Assembly (NCBI GenBank): GCA_036785705.1
Contig: JAWUZG010000056.1
Location: 8,619,001 to 8,683,000 of the forward strand
Reading direction: 5' to 3'
DNA length: 64,000 bases
DNA from: Acanthornis magna
Lineage: Eukaryota > Chordata > Aves > Passeriformes > Acanthizidae
The number at the start of each line of letters is the position of its first letter. The first letter of the stretch is position 1. This document shows, one piece after another, positions 12,901 through 23,497 of this stretch. The position numbers and the translations under genes were made by a program. The notes below the pieces were generated by a model. That model saw only the letters and a list, made by a program, of their open reading frames with translations. It was not told where the DNA came from and did not search any database.

Positions 12901-14714
12901 CGTGACTCAGTTTGTACAGTCCCTCATCCCACGAGGGGTGGTTAAGAAGCAACCTATGCAAAATAATTTATTCCTATGATTATTTTTTATCTAAGCCAGT
13001 TCCTCTTCTTTTTCTTACACATCCTGTTTAAATCCCCTTTGCATTGTTTCTTCTTCCCACCAAACTAGATAAGAAAATGCAACCTAAATTTATACTAATT
13101 ATAACCCTTTCCAGACCTAGACGGTCATGGCAAAACATAAAATAAAATTGTTACAGAACAATCCATTTATTGAAAATTTTTGTGGAGGCCTATTTTGCTA
13201 TTTCTCTTGCTTCAACAATATGCCACTGGAATTTGAGGTTCTGACAATTTTATAGGGCAAGGCTAGCAGGACAAAGATGAAACAATGTAAGCAAACAACT
13301 CAGGCCATTTTTCATCATGAAGTAATATCATTTTAAGGATGGCCAACAATTAATTAGAAAGTTACATTTTACTGTATAGTCTCATGTAGCTATTGTTCTA
13401 TTAAAAGAATCTTCCAGGTATCTCATGGTAAAATAAACAGAGCAGTTACAACTATTAACTTCAATGTAAATCATTTTCTATGTTTAATAGTGTCTGATAT
13501 TCTAATCCCACCACACTGTGTTCTTAATACGAACATCAATCAGCTGGGAAACTTTACAGGCTATCAAAACATAATGACTAATACAAAAGTCTTCTGCTTT
13601 CTTGAAGCATTAATTCTGAGCTGCTTGTATGCAATTAAATGACAGATATCTGTACTACATTCTAAGACTCATGTTGTCCCTGAACAATACAAGTCCCATC
13701 AGGTTCAGTATTTGGTAGTTCAGCTCACAGTGGGTAAAATAACTATATCTTGGTGCAATAGGATTGAATTATTTTTTTATTCCAAAGACACAGCCATGAG
13801 TAAAATAAAGCCGTGAAAGAAATTTCAGCTAATAGCAAAAGATGCACCATTTTTTGACCCAAAAAGTCTCCTTAATGAAAGAGAAAAGCTAAGCTTTTAG
13901 GATGGCAGTTGAAAGGACTCAATGCAGTATTCAGTAAATGCCTTGAATGAAAAGGATGTCCAGGATAGCAGGCAGAGAATAAGAACTCTGCTCATACTCT
14001 CCGGTGCTGCATGGGCTGTGTCCTACACCTGAACAATGGGCAGTGAATAAAATGGACCATAGTAACACCTACCAGACTCCCATTTAAGAAACACAGCAAC
14101 ATGTTTGAGTCCTTCAGTCATTGTGCATTATTTATGTTTGATGCAAACATTTGTAAGAGTAACCTTAAAGTTTAGGAAAATAAAAACCATTTGGAGGATT
14201 TTGAGGAAGCTATAATTTACCATGTTTTTAAAATGTGACCAAAGTCATAGGACACAAAAAACCCTTCTAGAGCTAGCAAACACATAGAAAACACACATCT
14301 TTCTGAGACACAGAGACTGGAGGAAGATGCACAAGGAACTTGGAATGGTTGTCCTCTTTCTTTGTTCTTTCCTAAGCATCAGCTCTTGGTCACTGCTAAA
14401 GATAGGACCTTGGATTAGACACTGGCTTTGACTAGTTTAAGTTCACCCCACACAAATTAATTTATTTCTTGTCAGAGCTCCTTTCAAGTGCCAAATATAA
14501 AGGTTGATCTAAGTAGGTCTTATTTTTTCCATAAAAGGAAAAGTAAATCTTCAAATTAAAAGAGTAATGGGCCTGCTATAAATACAAGTTCATTAATAAA
14601 CCATAATTTGTATTGACATTTTAAATTCTAAATTTGCCCTTACTTTTGATCATGCTGATGTCATTAGCTCTATCTCCTATTGCCAAAGTAACTGCCTTCC
14701 TGTTTCCTAATCAG
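6941..14714. other. AT-rich non-coding stretch, no gene seen
   Basis: About 7.8 kb of AT-rich sequence with no convincing exon, RNA gene or full transposon. It contains a 13-A run at 7334-7346, a GGGG/TTTT-rich patch near 7005-7040, a hairpin at 9066-9090 and a 97-codon open frame at 12539-12832 with no recognisable features. A donor-like AAG|GTGAGT at about 10,632 has no acceptable acceptor upstream. Confidence 0.55.
9066..9090. repeat. Perfect 10-bp inverted repeat
   Basis: TTATCTTAAT (9066-9075) and ATTAAGATAA (9081-9090) are exact reverse complements around a 5-base loop. It is AT-only apart from one C/G pair. No function is implied by context. Confidence 0.6.
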
Positions 14715-14836
14715 CTGTGAGACTCATGCGTTCTTTAAAGGAGTGACTCAACAGCCAGGCGCAGTTTTACACAGACAGTCAAGTTCAAAGAATTTTCTCC
14801 AAATCAGCCTCAATAGCAAGAGCCTGAAAACTTTTG
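14715..14836 (+). other. Candidate internal coding exon, unknown protein
   Basis: A 122-base plus-strand block follows a strong acceptor (CCTTCCTGTTTCCTAATCAG) and ends at a strong donor (CTTTTG|GTAAGTCAG). One frame stays open throughout: 1 leading base, 40 codons, 1 trailing base. It reads ...THAFFKGVTQQPGAVLHRQ... and continues with Ser/Lys-rich residues. No family is recognised. Splice phase at its end (1) would allow joining to the block at 18507, but nothing proves the two belong together. The combination of two strong sites and a 40-codon frame in AT-rich DNA makes it one of the better exon candidates on this strand, though chance cannot be excluded. Confidence 0.35.
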
Positions 14837-17419
14837 GTAAGTCAGTTGGTTTCATAACTATTATAAAACAACATGATGTTGATCACTCCTGGAATTTAAC
14901 GAGTAGGGTATCTTTTTTTGTAACAAAGTCAAAGAAATTTTAAGCAACAGAATCCTATTCAGCATTATAAATCATCCTCTTGTGTGTACACACATATATA
15001 GCATATATTATCTGAACACAAACAAAATTATAAAACATATTTTCTTGCAAAACTGATTTCACTTTTACCTACTAAATGCTAAAAAGAAAACAACTCCCTT
15101 AACTTGGCTACTAGAGAAAAACATTCTGTTTTCCAGCTGACACTGTGAGGATTAAAGAGTAAACAAAGACTTACTAAATTGAACTATCAACTCAATATTG
15201 GCATTTAGTACAGGAATGTGTTTCTCTGACTCAGTACTTGGAAGAATGTCCTGTTGTAACTTTTGAAGTTATCATTACATAACCTTCAGCAATCCTCTTC
15301 AGGATTTGTATCTAATGCTACAGCTAAACACAGAGAATGTGGCCAGGAACACAAATTCTGTAGCCCCTGCATATTTATCATATGATTTATTAATTGTAAA
15401 AATTATTATATTAAAATATAAAGAGCAAATTTTCTGAAAGGAAAAAACAGGAAGATCAGAAGTTTTGGAATGCTGTAAATCACAGGATATGGCAGTGAAA
15501 CATGAAGAAGAAAAACGGACAAAAATGAGGAAAGCATGCATTGCAGAGTCACGAGTCAGAACAGGCCCAGAGTAGAACTGCTATCTTGTATCTTCTAGTG
15601 CAGCTACATCCTCCTGAATGAAGCCTGAAGCCTTATCAAATTAGTAAATTTATTAAAAAAAAAAAATCTTGATTTTTTGTTTAAGAGTTCAAATCCCAAG
15701 TACATAAAAGGAAGTCAAACTTGTTCTTATGAGAGGAATCAGATCGTCTAATCAAACCTAATTGCTTTGGCATTCTCATAAAGTGCTGGTGTTCAGAAAA
15801 TCCACTGGAGGTAACAGTGACATTCATTTGACATAGTAATGATTTTAATACAAGATCTGTTCTTAAGAAAAATTAGGAGAAAAAAGTTGTACTAAATTGC
15901 CTACTTAAACTCCAGTTAATTGGCATTGGTCCTGTGTGGCTACTCCCACACAAGCACTAAATAGCAGCAATGGTATATTTTAATAAGGAATTGATAGGAT
16001 TGTGTGAAACAGTTTTTACTACAAGACTCTCTTTAGTAAAATGTGTTTTTAAAAGCCATACAGAATACTATTTTTGTTTCTTTTCAGCAAAAATTTAATT
16101 TTTCTTTTTTTTTTAATTGAAGCAGTTCTGGGAAAAATAACCCATCTTTTCTGAAGCAGAACACATACAATTGCAGTGGGAATGGGAGTATAAGACAGGA
16201 TAAACCTACTTACCAGACCACAGTCATTAACTGCTAAAGGGTTAATTAAATACCAATGACAGACTCATTACAAAATGAGCCCAGGTTTCACTTTTTCCAC
16301 AAAGTGACTGAGAATCAAAGTTCTTAATTTTGTTCAAATAGGTATTTCCTTTTTTCTTGAAAGGAAGCAAAAGAAGAAGGTAGGGATAGAATATGGCTAC
16401 TTGACAATAACTAAGACCAGAAAGTCTGTCAACAGATTCCTCTTGCTTTTAACATTTCCCTTTTTTTTTTCCTTTTTTTCTCTCTTTTAAATTTTTTTTA
16501 AAAATTTTTATTTTAGTATTAGATTTTTTTACATGGAGTGTCTTTGGTTTTGCTTTCTAACTATTTTGTGCATGTATAAGTTTGTGTCCGATAAAATGTT
16601 GTTTAGAAGAAATTTAATAAAACTGAATGTTAATCTCATTGTCAGGGTGTTTCCTGTATGAACATCCTGTAATGCTCTCTAAGTAGGAAAGGAATAGGAA
16701 AGGAGAAAATTAAAAGTTGAAATAAGGACAGTAAAGCAAGCACTGTGTTACATGAGCTTATTTGATTACCTTTTGAGCCTACTGGACTCATTTGTGCCCA
16801 AGAAATTTTGTCTCTCAACACCAAGGAAACACTGCTAAGTTGTTCTAGCAACTAAAAAATCATACTGACACGGCTGCAAATTAAAGTGTTATTTAGAAGC
16901 TCACCTTGGATGAAACACTACTACAAATGGGACACAATTAGAAAAGGTTTTTTACTAAGTATTTTCTAAATATCTTTTCCAAATGGCATAGCCGTAGTTA
17001 ACGAGTGTTTTGGCACAACAACGTAGCTGACCTACGCTGTAGGCAATAAGGTAGATCATGGCTGTAGGGCACATCTGAGTGTGCTCATATATCGCTCTAA
17101 GGGAGATCATTAAATTAAATTGGTATATTTTTTTCCCTGTTTTTGCACCTTTAGTAACTGTAGTATTGAAACAATTAACATGTTTATACCAATATCTATT
17201 ATTTTATTTTAGCTATTTTTTATTCGAGAAATTATTCAGCTTACTTTCTTAAATGTTAATTTAGATTTAAAGGAAACTAATCTCAGCATATCCAGCTTCT
17301 AAAAAGGCCACAACACAAGGCAGATTCTCTCTTTACAGATCATGTCTTGATGCTTTGTTCCAAAAACGCAGATACGTTTCAGAAAGCTGTTGAGGTACCA
17401 ATTCAAAGAGCAAGCTGGC
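14837..17419. other. AT-rich non-coding stretch with T-rich tract
   Basis: No gene or RNA recognised. It includes a 12-A run at 15655-15666 and a long T/pyrimidine-rich low-complexity tract at about 16446-16512. The 300 bases before the CpG-rich patch are strongly AT-rich. Confidence 0.55.
16446..16512. repeat. Pyrimidine/T-rich low-complexity tract
   Basis: Almost only T with some C on the plus strand at first, then T and A, in runs of up to ten T. This is simple low-complexity sequence. It could be a slippage-prone remnant of a poly(A) tail read from minus, but no retroposon body was recognised beside it. Confidence 0.6.
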
Positions 17420-17705
17420 ACAAAAGCAGGGAGTGCGAGCAATGGTACGAGCAGGCTGTAGCGGAGGGAGCACCGATGGACAAGAGCCCCAGGGCGCAGG
17501 AGGAGCATCTCCGCTCCGCCCTGCGCAGGCTCCCGCTCGGCCTCGCTGCGCTCCCGCGCGCCCCCTGCGGGCCGAGCCGGGCACTGCAGAGCGCGGCCGC
17601 GCTCACCCGCAGCGGGCACGGCTCGGCAGCGCGGGGACAGGGCCACACCCCGGCGGGGAGGACAAGGCGGACACGCCCCGAGACACTGCGGCCACCAGAG
17701 CTGGA
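17420..17705. promoter_or_regulatory. CpG-rich patch, candidate promoter or insulator
   Basis: About 285 bases are abruptly GC- and CpG-rich (runs such as GCGCGGCCGCGC near 17590) inside AT-rich DNA, which in vertebrates usually marks an unmethylated promoter region. A CTCF-like site lies inside and a CACGTG E-box lies 20 bases beyond its right edge. Several frames are open across it on both strands, as expected from few stop codons at high GC. One minus frame starts with ATG near 17505 and begins with a hydrophobic Leu-rich stretch, but I cannot support it as a gene. The direction of transcription is unknown; it could serve either side or both. Confidence 0.6.
17556..17571 (-). promoter_or_regulatory. 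CTCF-like binding site
   Basis: Read on minus the bases are CCCGCAGGGGGCGCGC. Compared with the vertebrate CTCF core CCASYAGRKGGCRS, 13 of 14 positions agree; the mismatch is A to C at position 3. It lies in the middle of the CpG-rich patch. Occupancy is an inference. Confidence 0.5.
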
Positions 17706-17722
17706 AACCCCCTTCAACAATG

Positions 17723-17730
17723 GTCACGTG
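17723..17730. promoter_or_regulatory. GTCACGTG E-box
   Basis: The palindromic core CACGTG with a 5' GT fits the preference of USF/MITF/TFE-type bHLH-ZIP factors. Its place right beside the CpG-rich patch makes a proximal promoter element plausible. A single 8-base match is weak evidence by itself. Confidence 0.3.
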
Positions 17731-18506
17731 TTTCCAGTCTTGAATAAAAGAGATCGCGTTGTAGTACTAGTTACTTAAGTAATCTCACACCCTAAGAAGA
17801 TGTGCGTTCACTAGTAACAAGTTTGAGATGGATCTTTCAGTATGTAGAACCAATCGTCGTGGTAACTCTAACAGTAGAATATATATTCAAGAGAAAAAGA
17901 ACCATTTTATATTGTTCTTACCTAATTCTGAACGTATGTTCTCTCAAGTCCTAATCCTCCGTGATTAGTACTCATACTAGGTTTTCCTCCTGTATTTTAA
18001 ATCTGTTTGCACAACAATTTCAAATAAGTTACAAAACAATAAAATTGATTTAGCAAAACTGATTTTCACAGTCCAAACTATGTATTTTGATATAACAATG
18101 TGGTCAATACCATATGTATGTTACAAGCAGAAATGAAAAAGTAACTCTTGCAAGTATGTATTTTCCATTTGTAGATTTACAGTGTATTAACTATAAACTG
18201 AAATGCCTATAATCCTTAGTTCAGTTCAAAACCTTTGCAACCGTGTGCCAGTAAGGGATTGGTTACACTCTGAGGGTTACAAGCTCTGGAGAGTGTGCTG
18301 AGTATAACTGAGCCTTACAGCTCTGACAACAGGCCACTCAAAAGCACTCAGGAATCCATTATCAATATAACAGCTTCAGAAGTGCAAAGGTTCTTTGTGC
18401 ATGCATGGGTGAGCTGTTAAAAGGCTGTTGGACTGTTAGGCACAACAAAGCTGACTATTACAGTGTCTAGAAATCTTTGTTGGTTTTGGTGCTTGTTACT
18501 TTTCAG

Positions 18507-18769
18507 ATGTCATCTGCATTGACAAGAACACTCACAACCATCCCCAACAAACAAATGAGCATGCCATCATTTTCAAAGGTGTTAAAATTGTTCAAAAGTT
18601 CCTCAGCGGCCAACTGCAAGCACTGGACACTCAGACAGAATCTTCTGTCCATGCTGCAACACCTCTCTGTACAAGTAAACCAAGTCTGCACTCCTGCACC
18701 TACAATCAGGGCATGACGAGACAGCAGCCACAGCAACAACACAGGGTGACTGCTTCTACCACTGATTAA
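18507..18769 (+). other. Ambiguous open block, possible terminal exon
   Basis: After an acceptor-like GGTGCTTGTTACTTTTCAG (plus), one frame is open for 87 codons and ends at TAA (18767-18769). It enters in phase 1 and reads ...NEHAIIFKGVKIVQKFLSGQ..., ending in a Gln-rich tail. The opposite strand is also open across nearly the same bases (18503-18742, ending at TGA), and a third frame is open too, so coding on any one strand is not proven. GC content is above the neighbourhood. No family is recognised and no AATAAA was found close downstream on plus. It could equally be a decayed repeat. Confidence 0.22.
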
Positions 18770-19156
18770 TACAACTTCTCAGCACCACTTGTATCAGGGA
18801 AGCTATATTCACACTAACCTCGAAATAAGGCTTCATCACTCCTTAGGTTTTCATTTTCTTTTGCAATAAGTGAGGTGCACTCCTAGAGATACAAGCTTAC
18901 ACGAAAAAGCCACAATTCACTTGTGGAATTGTCCTATCCTTCAAAATTAATACTTAAAACCTATTGCAAACGAAATTTGTATACAAGTAGTTAAGCACTG
19001 TATTCAGAAAGAGGTAGAACCCAAACTTTGTTTAAGCAATGACAAAGGCTGACAATTCTTGAAACTGTCTTTGCATTATTTGGAAACAACAGAATAATCT
19101 GCAATTAAAACACTTCTGCATTGCTGTTTCATGGCCAAGTCTTGTTTACCTTGCCA

Positions 19157-19199
19157 TAAGCCCCCAAGATCACTTTGAGCTTTAGTTAACACCTGGAAA
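19157..19199 (-). other. Candidate 43-base exon, pairs with 20795-20897
   Basis: On minus, an acceptor (TTATTTTTCCAG) precedes GTGTTAACTAAAG... and a donor, GGCAAG|GTAAAC, follows 43 bases later. Entered in phase 0 it reads VLTKAQSDLGGLWQ plus one base. Phase 0 is exactly what the upstream minus-strand candidate at 20795-20897 delivers, so the two join into one open frame. The match of strand, order, spacing (about 1.6 kb) and phase is the main support. The product is not recognised. Confidence 0.33.
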
Positions 19200-20794
19200 A
19201 ATAAGGATATAATTAGGTAAAAATTAGCCAGTACACATAGATACATACACTTTACTGCCAAATTGCAAGGCTTCCAAACATACTAAGAAACAGATGTGAT
19301 TATGATTTTCATCCTCCATGGTATCCTAAAGACCTATACCCATTACAATTGCACTGGGTCAAGTCCTAAGAAAAACCACTGGATTCAAAACTTCAGATAA
19401 CTTATTTCTTGAATATCAATCTTAGTATATCTGTGGTGGCATCCAAATTTTGTACTTTTACTGTACTCTACTACACGAGGCATTTTTATTAAGCAAAACA
19501 TACTGCATTACTTATAACTTGAAATTTAAGTAAGTAAATGTCTTTGAAGTCCAAAGATCATGAGCAGTTTCATTGCTAAAAGGGAGGAATGCGTCCAGAA
19601 ATGTTTTTCATCTTTAACACACATCAACAGAACAGGCTGTTGTATGTTTTACCACTAACAACAATGTACCTTGATGATTCCACTTATTCTGGCGTAAGTA
19701 AGATACTACAATGAAACGAAGAACATTAAATATCAAAAATGAATGGACTACAAAACGTTTTATAACTGTTTAAATGAAGTATTAAGGAAAAACTCTACTT
19801 GTTTGGGAAAAAGATTTGCAGAAATATGAGGGGGAAAAGTAGAAAGAAGGGAGAGGAGAAGAGGGAAAAAGAAGAGACACTGACTATGAAGTCGCAGGTG
19901 CAAACTGACAGAAAGATGTTGAAGGAACACAAGTTGCCAGCCATAATCAGCTAATTCAGAGTGTGCATGCTGCACAACACACTGTGGTTTCAGCCATACC
20001 AATGGCTTCTTCCATTCCCCAGATAGCAGCCATACCCTGGCCACACAAACCAAATTAACCTTGCAGAGCAAGAATGAAAAGTCAAGGTTTTAACATCTAA
20101 GGAAATGTCTTTTACAAAAAAAAAAAATCAGATGCTTATGATTCCAACTTAGTTTTCATATAAAACAGGTTGGTCTTCTGGAAAAGATTAAAAGAAAGCC
20201 AAGAAAGCTCTATTACAGAGAGGAAAACAATAGTTATGTTTGTAACCCATATTAAATATATGTTATGATGGTTTTGTTATGTTGGACATTTTAAAATCAT
20301 GGAATGGTTTCTATTAGGCATGGACTCTTACAGAGAACATGAATCTTTAAAGCAAGAAAGGAAAACTAGATAAAATTCTTATTTAAGTTCACATTAGGGT
20401 AGACTCCTGAAAACAAGCAGAGAGCATACTTTTTAAAATAACATGAAACTGGATTATTGTATTCACATACATAGACTTTCACAGATTTCAAGCTAGGACT
20501 CCTGAGATAGGGATTACTTGCACAATGTAAATATTCTAAGTGTTTTAAATATTAGCATAAAACCTCAGAACCCACATTATTTAAGTAGATTTAGCTCTCT
20601 AGTCAGCATTTGGATTCGGCCAACTTCACGGCCAAACATTCTAGTTCTGATTCAAGAAATCTTCTTGCATTTATGTGTATCTTTACATCAAGAAGAATAT
20701 TCAAACCACGTGATTTTTTAAACCTTTATTTTGAGTTGAATATGTTGACAGGTTAATGAGTTTTTGAATCAGTATCCCCAGGAGAAGCACTTAC

Positions 20795-20897
20795 AGTTGG
20801 ATGCCAAAGACACTGGTACTCCATTGCTGGATGAAGCTGTTCAGATACTGTGCAATCTGTCCCTTTACAACAAAGCTTTATCTGATCATCGAGATTT
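20795..20897 (-). other. Candidate internal coding exon, unknown protein
   Basis: A 103-base minus-strand block has a strong acceptor (TTGTTGTCTTTTTCAATTAG) and a full-consensus donor (CCAACT|GTAAGT). One leading base is followed by 34 open codons ending on a codon boundary. The translation contains KLCCKGTDC and EYQCLWHP, so it is Cys/Trp/His-containing rather than the Lys/Asn/Ile-rich text that random AT-rich DNA gives. It is GC-richer than its surroundings. The next minus-strand candidate (19157-19199) continues in the right phase. Cys and His residues could suggest a metal-binding segment, but I cannot name a domain. Upstream exons were not found in compatible phase. Confidence 0.42.
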
Positions 20898-22581
20898 CTA
20901 ATTGAAAAAGACAACAAAAATTTAAAACAAAAACCCCCTCTTTGTTAGCCATTGTTGTTGGGGGGGTTGTGCCGGGTTTTTTTAAAGGTTGCTTGATCTC
21001 CCAGGTCTAACTGCATTTTTTATTGTACATACCAATTTAAAAAGCAGCTATTACACAGAAATAGCCCAAGTGTGTTTTTTACCTCCGCTGACTTCAGGGC
21101 AAACTGAGGCAACTTCCTAGCTCAGTTTTAACTGACTACATCAAGTGCCAAATTTGACTCTTGGGAGTACCTCCTAGGCTCCTAGCATTGGCTGGCTCAG
21201 AGAAGACATCCCTATGCACCACGAAGAGAACTCTAATTAAATGCACAGACAAAGACTAATAAACAGAACATTTAAATGAAGGTTACACATAGCAAAGAAC
21301 AAATCTCACTCATTAGAGGTCAGGTTCCAGATTCACCTGATGATGGTTTATCCCCTAGAGAAACATCACCGTTCATCTCTCACAATAACTAAACTTGCTC
21401 TTGGAATCAAATGGACTGCATTAAGAGAGAATTTATGCTACCAGTCCTTTGAGATATCTACCTATCAAGCATTTCCCTAAAAGCTTTTCAGAGTGAAATA
21501 TTCACATTTTCAAGAAAATAGAAGGGAAGGAATTAAAAATTCACATTTCTAGTGTTTTACTTGAGATCAAGCTCCTAATTCTGTTCTGTTATAAACACAG
21601 GCTGAATTTGCAGAGTCTTTATAATAGAATATTTATTATTTCTCTAAATGTTTTGGCAAAAATAGATACAATCCCCTAGATAAATGCTGTATACTGCAGA
21701 CAGAAAACTAAAGCTCAAAACAAGTACAGTGCATGAAACAGCTTGTGTTTATTTAAAGAGTGTATTGGAATGCCACTGATTCTTTTCAGCTGTCCCATTA
21801 CTTTTTCCCTCCTCAACTTTTGTTTAATTTTTTCCATGGTCCTAATTAGTCAATGCTCAAATTTGGAAAAACCAGCAAACGTATAGTCCTGTGTAGCAGA
21901 TGGCAAGATATTCTAAAGACATGCCACTAACACTAACTTGGACATCTTTTGATGCAAGACAAAAGCAAACACTTGTAGCAGCCAACTGGAATCAATTCTT
22001 TACAGTGACAATTCTTTACAGCTTCCTACAGCTTGCAGGAACAGAAAATTGAGTGTGAAATCACAGGCCACCCACACGTATAGAGGTGATACAAATTAAG
22101 TACCTCAAGCATGGTCACTGGTTCCAAATTAACAAAACATTTGTCCTTAATTCACATAACTTAAATTTTAAGAGTGTAAAGCAATATAAAATGTCAAAAG
22201 TCAAGCATACTGGTGAACACCAGTTAACCAGTTGCTGAAGTTTTTTGCTCAATGCTATGTGCGATAATTCCCTGTTACACAATCTGAAGCACATTTGGTT
22301 TCACACAGCCCTCAAAGTATGTGTTTAGTTTTGATAGATATAAATTCTTTCATATTAAAAATTGCTGGCAGATTTTGTTTTCACTTCTCACATTCTCCAC
22401 AGTCAAAAATCCTCTATCATGAACTATGTATTTTGTGTTATAAGTACACCACTGCTTACTTATTTTCCTCATTACTACTGTCAGTGTTTTAAAGCTGATA
22501 CTTAGATTAGTAATTGCATAATTCAAGTAACTGTTTAACAAACATGAATAAGAACTTTTAGCAGGATGGTCTGATTGGTAC
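20898..22581. other. AT-rich stretch, no gene seen
   Basis: Intron-like sequence with no supported feature. Small minus-strand blocks with fair splice sites near 21.3 and 21.4 kb are too short or hit stops and are not called. Confidence 0.5.
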
Positions 22582-22652
22582 TTTTATTGACAAGACAAGA
22601 CTGAGCAGCTGACTCCTTAGCAAGGCTGATTTCAGTAGTCAGTTTTGGCACA
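22582..22652 (-). other. Weak candidate exon, unknown protein
   Basis: On minus a very pyrimidine-rich acceptor (GTCTTGTTTTTTTTTTAG) precedes 71 bases reading VPKLTTEISLAKESAAQSCL... before a donor-like AAAA|GTACCA. The frame is open. The donor is only fair, and its phase (1) does not lead directly into the 20795-20897 block, which needs phase 2. The ten-A run read on plus could instead be a retroposon tail. Low confidence. Confidence 0.18.
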
Positions 22653-23350
22653 CTAAAAAAAAAACAAGACCCTTAAGTAAATGCTATTTAATATACAGAG
22701 ATCTGAGCTATTCAGTGGTTCTTTTTACATCAGCGTTATGTGAAAATAAGTAATTTAAGCTCTCAACTCTAGAAAAGTGTACAATATAGTAGAATAAGTG
22801 TAATGGGGGTCTGTTCACAGCTACATGGGGCTGACTGCAAGCTGGAATTCCTGGATTTCGTCCCTATTCCTCTGAAGTGTTATACAACTAACTTACCTTA
22901 CCTTTTTCACTTTATACTATTCACTTGTAAAATCACTTTGCTGATTTATAGCCCAAAAGACATTGCAGATAAGCTAAGTCTTTCACCCCAGAAAAGCAAA
23001 GAATTAACTGTAAACCCTTGCAGGTTAGAGAACATCAATTAACACAAAGTGTAACTTATCAAGTCTCAGCCAAGTCACTTTAAAGAGCACAAAACACCCC
23101 AGTGACTGGTGATAATAGGCAAGGATGATGACACAATAGAGGGATTTACAAGCAATATCTTGCTAAATTCCCGCTTGAGTTTGTCTCCCCTATGGTTTCC
23201 TTTTTAAAAATAAGGATTTGACTCTGAAGTTCTTTATGTCAGTTCTTCATTTTGTGTACTGTTTTAAATGAAGAAAACCATAAATACACTTCCAGTCATG
23301 TATAGTATCAGGAGAATTAAGTACTAAAACACTGTTATTTCATTAAACAG

Positions 23351-23497
23351 ATCATAGAATATGTTGAGTTGGAAAGGACCCACAAGGATCATCAAGTCCA
23401 ACTCCTGGCTCTGCACAGCACCATCCCCAAGAGTCACACCATGTGCCCAAGAGTATTGTCCAAACACTTGTTGAACTCTGTCAGGATTGGTGCTGTT
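23351..23497 (-). mobile_element. CR1-type LINE 3' end, 5'-truncated
   Basis: Read on plus, the block begins ATCATAGAAT and continues with GTTGAGTTGGAAAGGACCC, CATCAAGTCCAACTCCTGG and AACTCTGTCAGGATTGGTGC. This is the reverse complement of the 3' untranslated end of an avian CR1, so the element lies on minus with its 3' terminus at 23351. Only about 150 bases remain, a typical severe 5' truncation. It differs clearly from the copy at 6.5-6.9 kb, so the two are separate insertions. The subfamily cannot be given without an alignment. Confidence 0.88.

Noticed and set aside
17299..17727. 142-codon minus-strand ORF through the CpG-rich patch
   Set aside because: Several frames on both strands are open there because high GC removes stops; the hydrophobic stretch alone is not enough.
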